Below are positions 29,618 to 30,396 of a stretch of DNA of 30,396 bases, piece by piece. Numbering within the stretch: position 1 is the first letter of the stretch; every line of letters starts with the position of its first letter. A model generated the notes under the pieces. It was not told where the DNA came from. It was given only the letters and a program-made list of their open reading frames with translations, and did no database searches. The DNA lies in the NCBI RefSeq assembly GCF_000003605.2, contig NW_003140826.1:67245-97640 (forward strand). The letters are read 5' to 3'. The position numbers and the translations under genes are program-made. This DNA is from Saccoglossus kowalevskii. Lineage: Eukaryota; Hemichordata; Enteropneusta; Harrimaniidae.

Positions 29618-30396
29618 ATGGCCAGCGAGATGAAAGATATGTCGAAACAAGAGTTGATGGAATGGGCGGATGAACTGGGAATGACTGGAGAAGACAAAAG
29701 GGCTGACAGACAAGCCGCGAGGGAAGAGAGAAGGGCAAAAATGGAAATAGAAGCAGAGGTGAGAAAAATGGAGATTGAGGAAAGAAAGGAAAAATTACGG
29801 CTGGAAGCGGAAGCAGGTGAAAGAAAGAAATTGCGAATGGAAGCAGAACAGCGAGAAAAGGAAAGGGAAGCAGAGGTAAGGAAAATGGAGATTGACGAAA
29901 AAAAATAAAAGTTACCACTGGAAGCGGAAGAAAAGGAAAGAGAATTTGAGTTGAGGAAATTAGAGCTGCAAGCAGCAATGCCGGGGTTCCAACAGGCTGA
30001 TTTTGGCGGTCAACAAAATGTGGTCAGTGATGCATAGTCACCAAAGTTTCCTGCATTTGTTGATGGTAAGGACGAACTTGATAGTTATTTATTGCGGTTT
30101 GTGAGGTTTGCAACGAATGCGAGTTGGCATAGAAATGGATGGACCACAAAATTGAGTGCGCTATTGACTGGTAAAGCACTGGAAGTATATTCCAGGATGT
30201 CCGACACTGATGCAGTTGACGATGATCGTGTGAAGGTGGCGCTGTTGACAAGATACGAAATTAAACCTGAAAGTTCCGAGAGTCCTGACCAGTTAATTGT
30301 GCGACTTAAGAATTATTTTGCTAAATGGGTTGAGTTGTCAGGCACTGCAGCAACATATGATGGTGTTACCGACTTGATGGTGAAGGAGCAGTTTAT
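29618..30396 (+). pseudogene. Gag of the Ty3/Gypsy element, interrupted
   Basis: The frame starts at ATG 29618 with a long charged coiled-coil (Lys/Glu-rich, about 95 residues) and stops at TAA 29906-29908. The same frame continues to a second stop, TAG 30035-30037, then into a SCAN-like/retrotransposon capsid region (KFPAFVDGKDELDSYL; LLTGKALEVYSRM) that runs off the window. The stretch after LLTRYE seems shorter than in related gags. Two in-frame stops mean this copy is dead or needs readthrough. The minus-strand frame opposite it is a shadow. Confidence 0.8.

Larger units (their letters stand above)
29160..30396 (+). mobile_element. Ty3/Gypsy LTR retrotransposon, 5' part (LTR, PBS, gag), cut by the window end
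   Basis: Order fits an LTR element: a U3 with repeated GGTAATAGAA / TTCTAGAA blocks, a TATATATA box at 29276-29283, an LTR end in ACA at 29573, a primer-binding site at 29576 and a gag start at 29618. The left LTR boundary is uncertain. The gag is broken by in-frame stops. Pol and the 3' LTR would lie beyond the window. Confidence 0.85.

Noticed and set aside
29526-29978. 150-codon minus-strand proline/leucine/phenylalanine-rich frame
   Set aside because: Antisense of the purine-rich gag coiled-coil and LTR end.
1-30396. CRISPR arrays, operons, prokaryotic defence systems, rRNA
   Set aside because: None seen; the DNA is clearly eukaryotic, with spliced genes.

Overview
The window is AT-rich, intron-bearing animal DNA. 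It has GT-AG introns, small exons in large introns, AATAAA signals, dispersed TTAA-flanked miniature elements, a decayed non-LTR retrotransposon and the 5' part of a Ty3/Gypsy element. Nothing bacterial is present. A marine invertebrate bilaterian is the best guess; the phylum cannot be fixed from sequence alone.

The main content is one complete plus-strand gene, coding from 1945 to 17562, which I reconstructed by hand from 14 phase-compatible coding exons (481 codons plus stop). It is an orthologue or close homologue of COLQ, the collagenic tail that anchors asymmetric acetylcholinesterase in the synaptic basal lamina. Domains in order: signal peptide, a ten-cysteine von Willebrand factor C (VWC) module, a proline-rich attachment domain (PRAD), a cysteine cluster, a Gly-X-Y triple helix with two basic heparin-binding-like patches, a COLQ/multiplexin-type trimerisation segment, a CPPC hinge, and the ten-cysteine COLQ C-terminal domain. 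The VWC module between signal peptide and PRAD is not part of vertebrate COLQ. A 30-nt basic exon that breaks the triple helix, an alternative terminal exon with its own poly(A) signal, and a NAGNAG acceptor suggest isoform diversity.

Layout: 1-1944 upstream DNA and 5' UTR; 2045-10349 a very large first intron with two perfect CArG boxes, a CRE, a miniature element and a fold-back element; 10350-17562 the remaining exons; 17563-25200 AT-rich DNA with a probable 3' UTR, a tRNA-like SINE relic, a full-length miniature element, an (AT)40 microsatellite and a 172-bp tandem duplication; 25200-26893 a dead non-LTR reverse transcriptase; 27577-27866 a possible minus-strand exon of an unidentified gene, beside a CCAAT/E-box-rich promoter-like stretch with a perfect plus-strand splice donor at 28346; 29160-30396 the U3/R/U5, tRNA-Pro primer-binding site and broken gag of a Ty3/Gypsy element running off the window.
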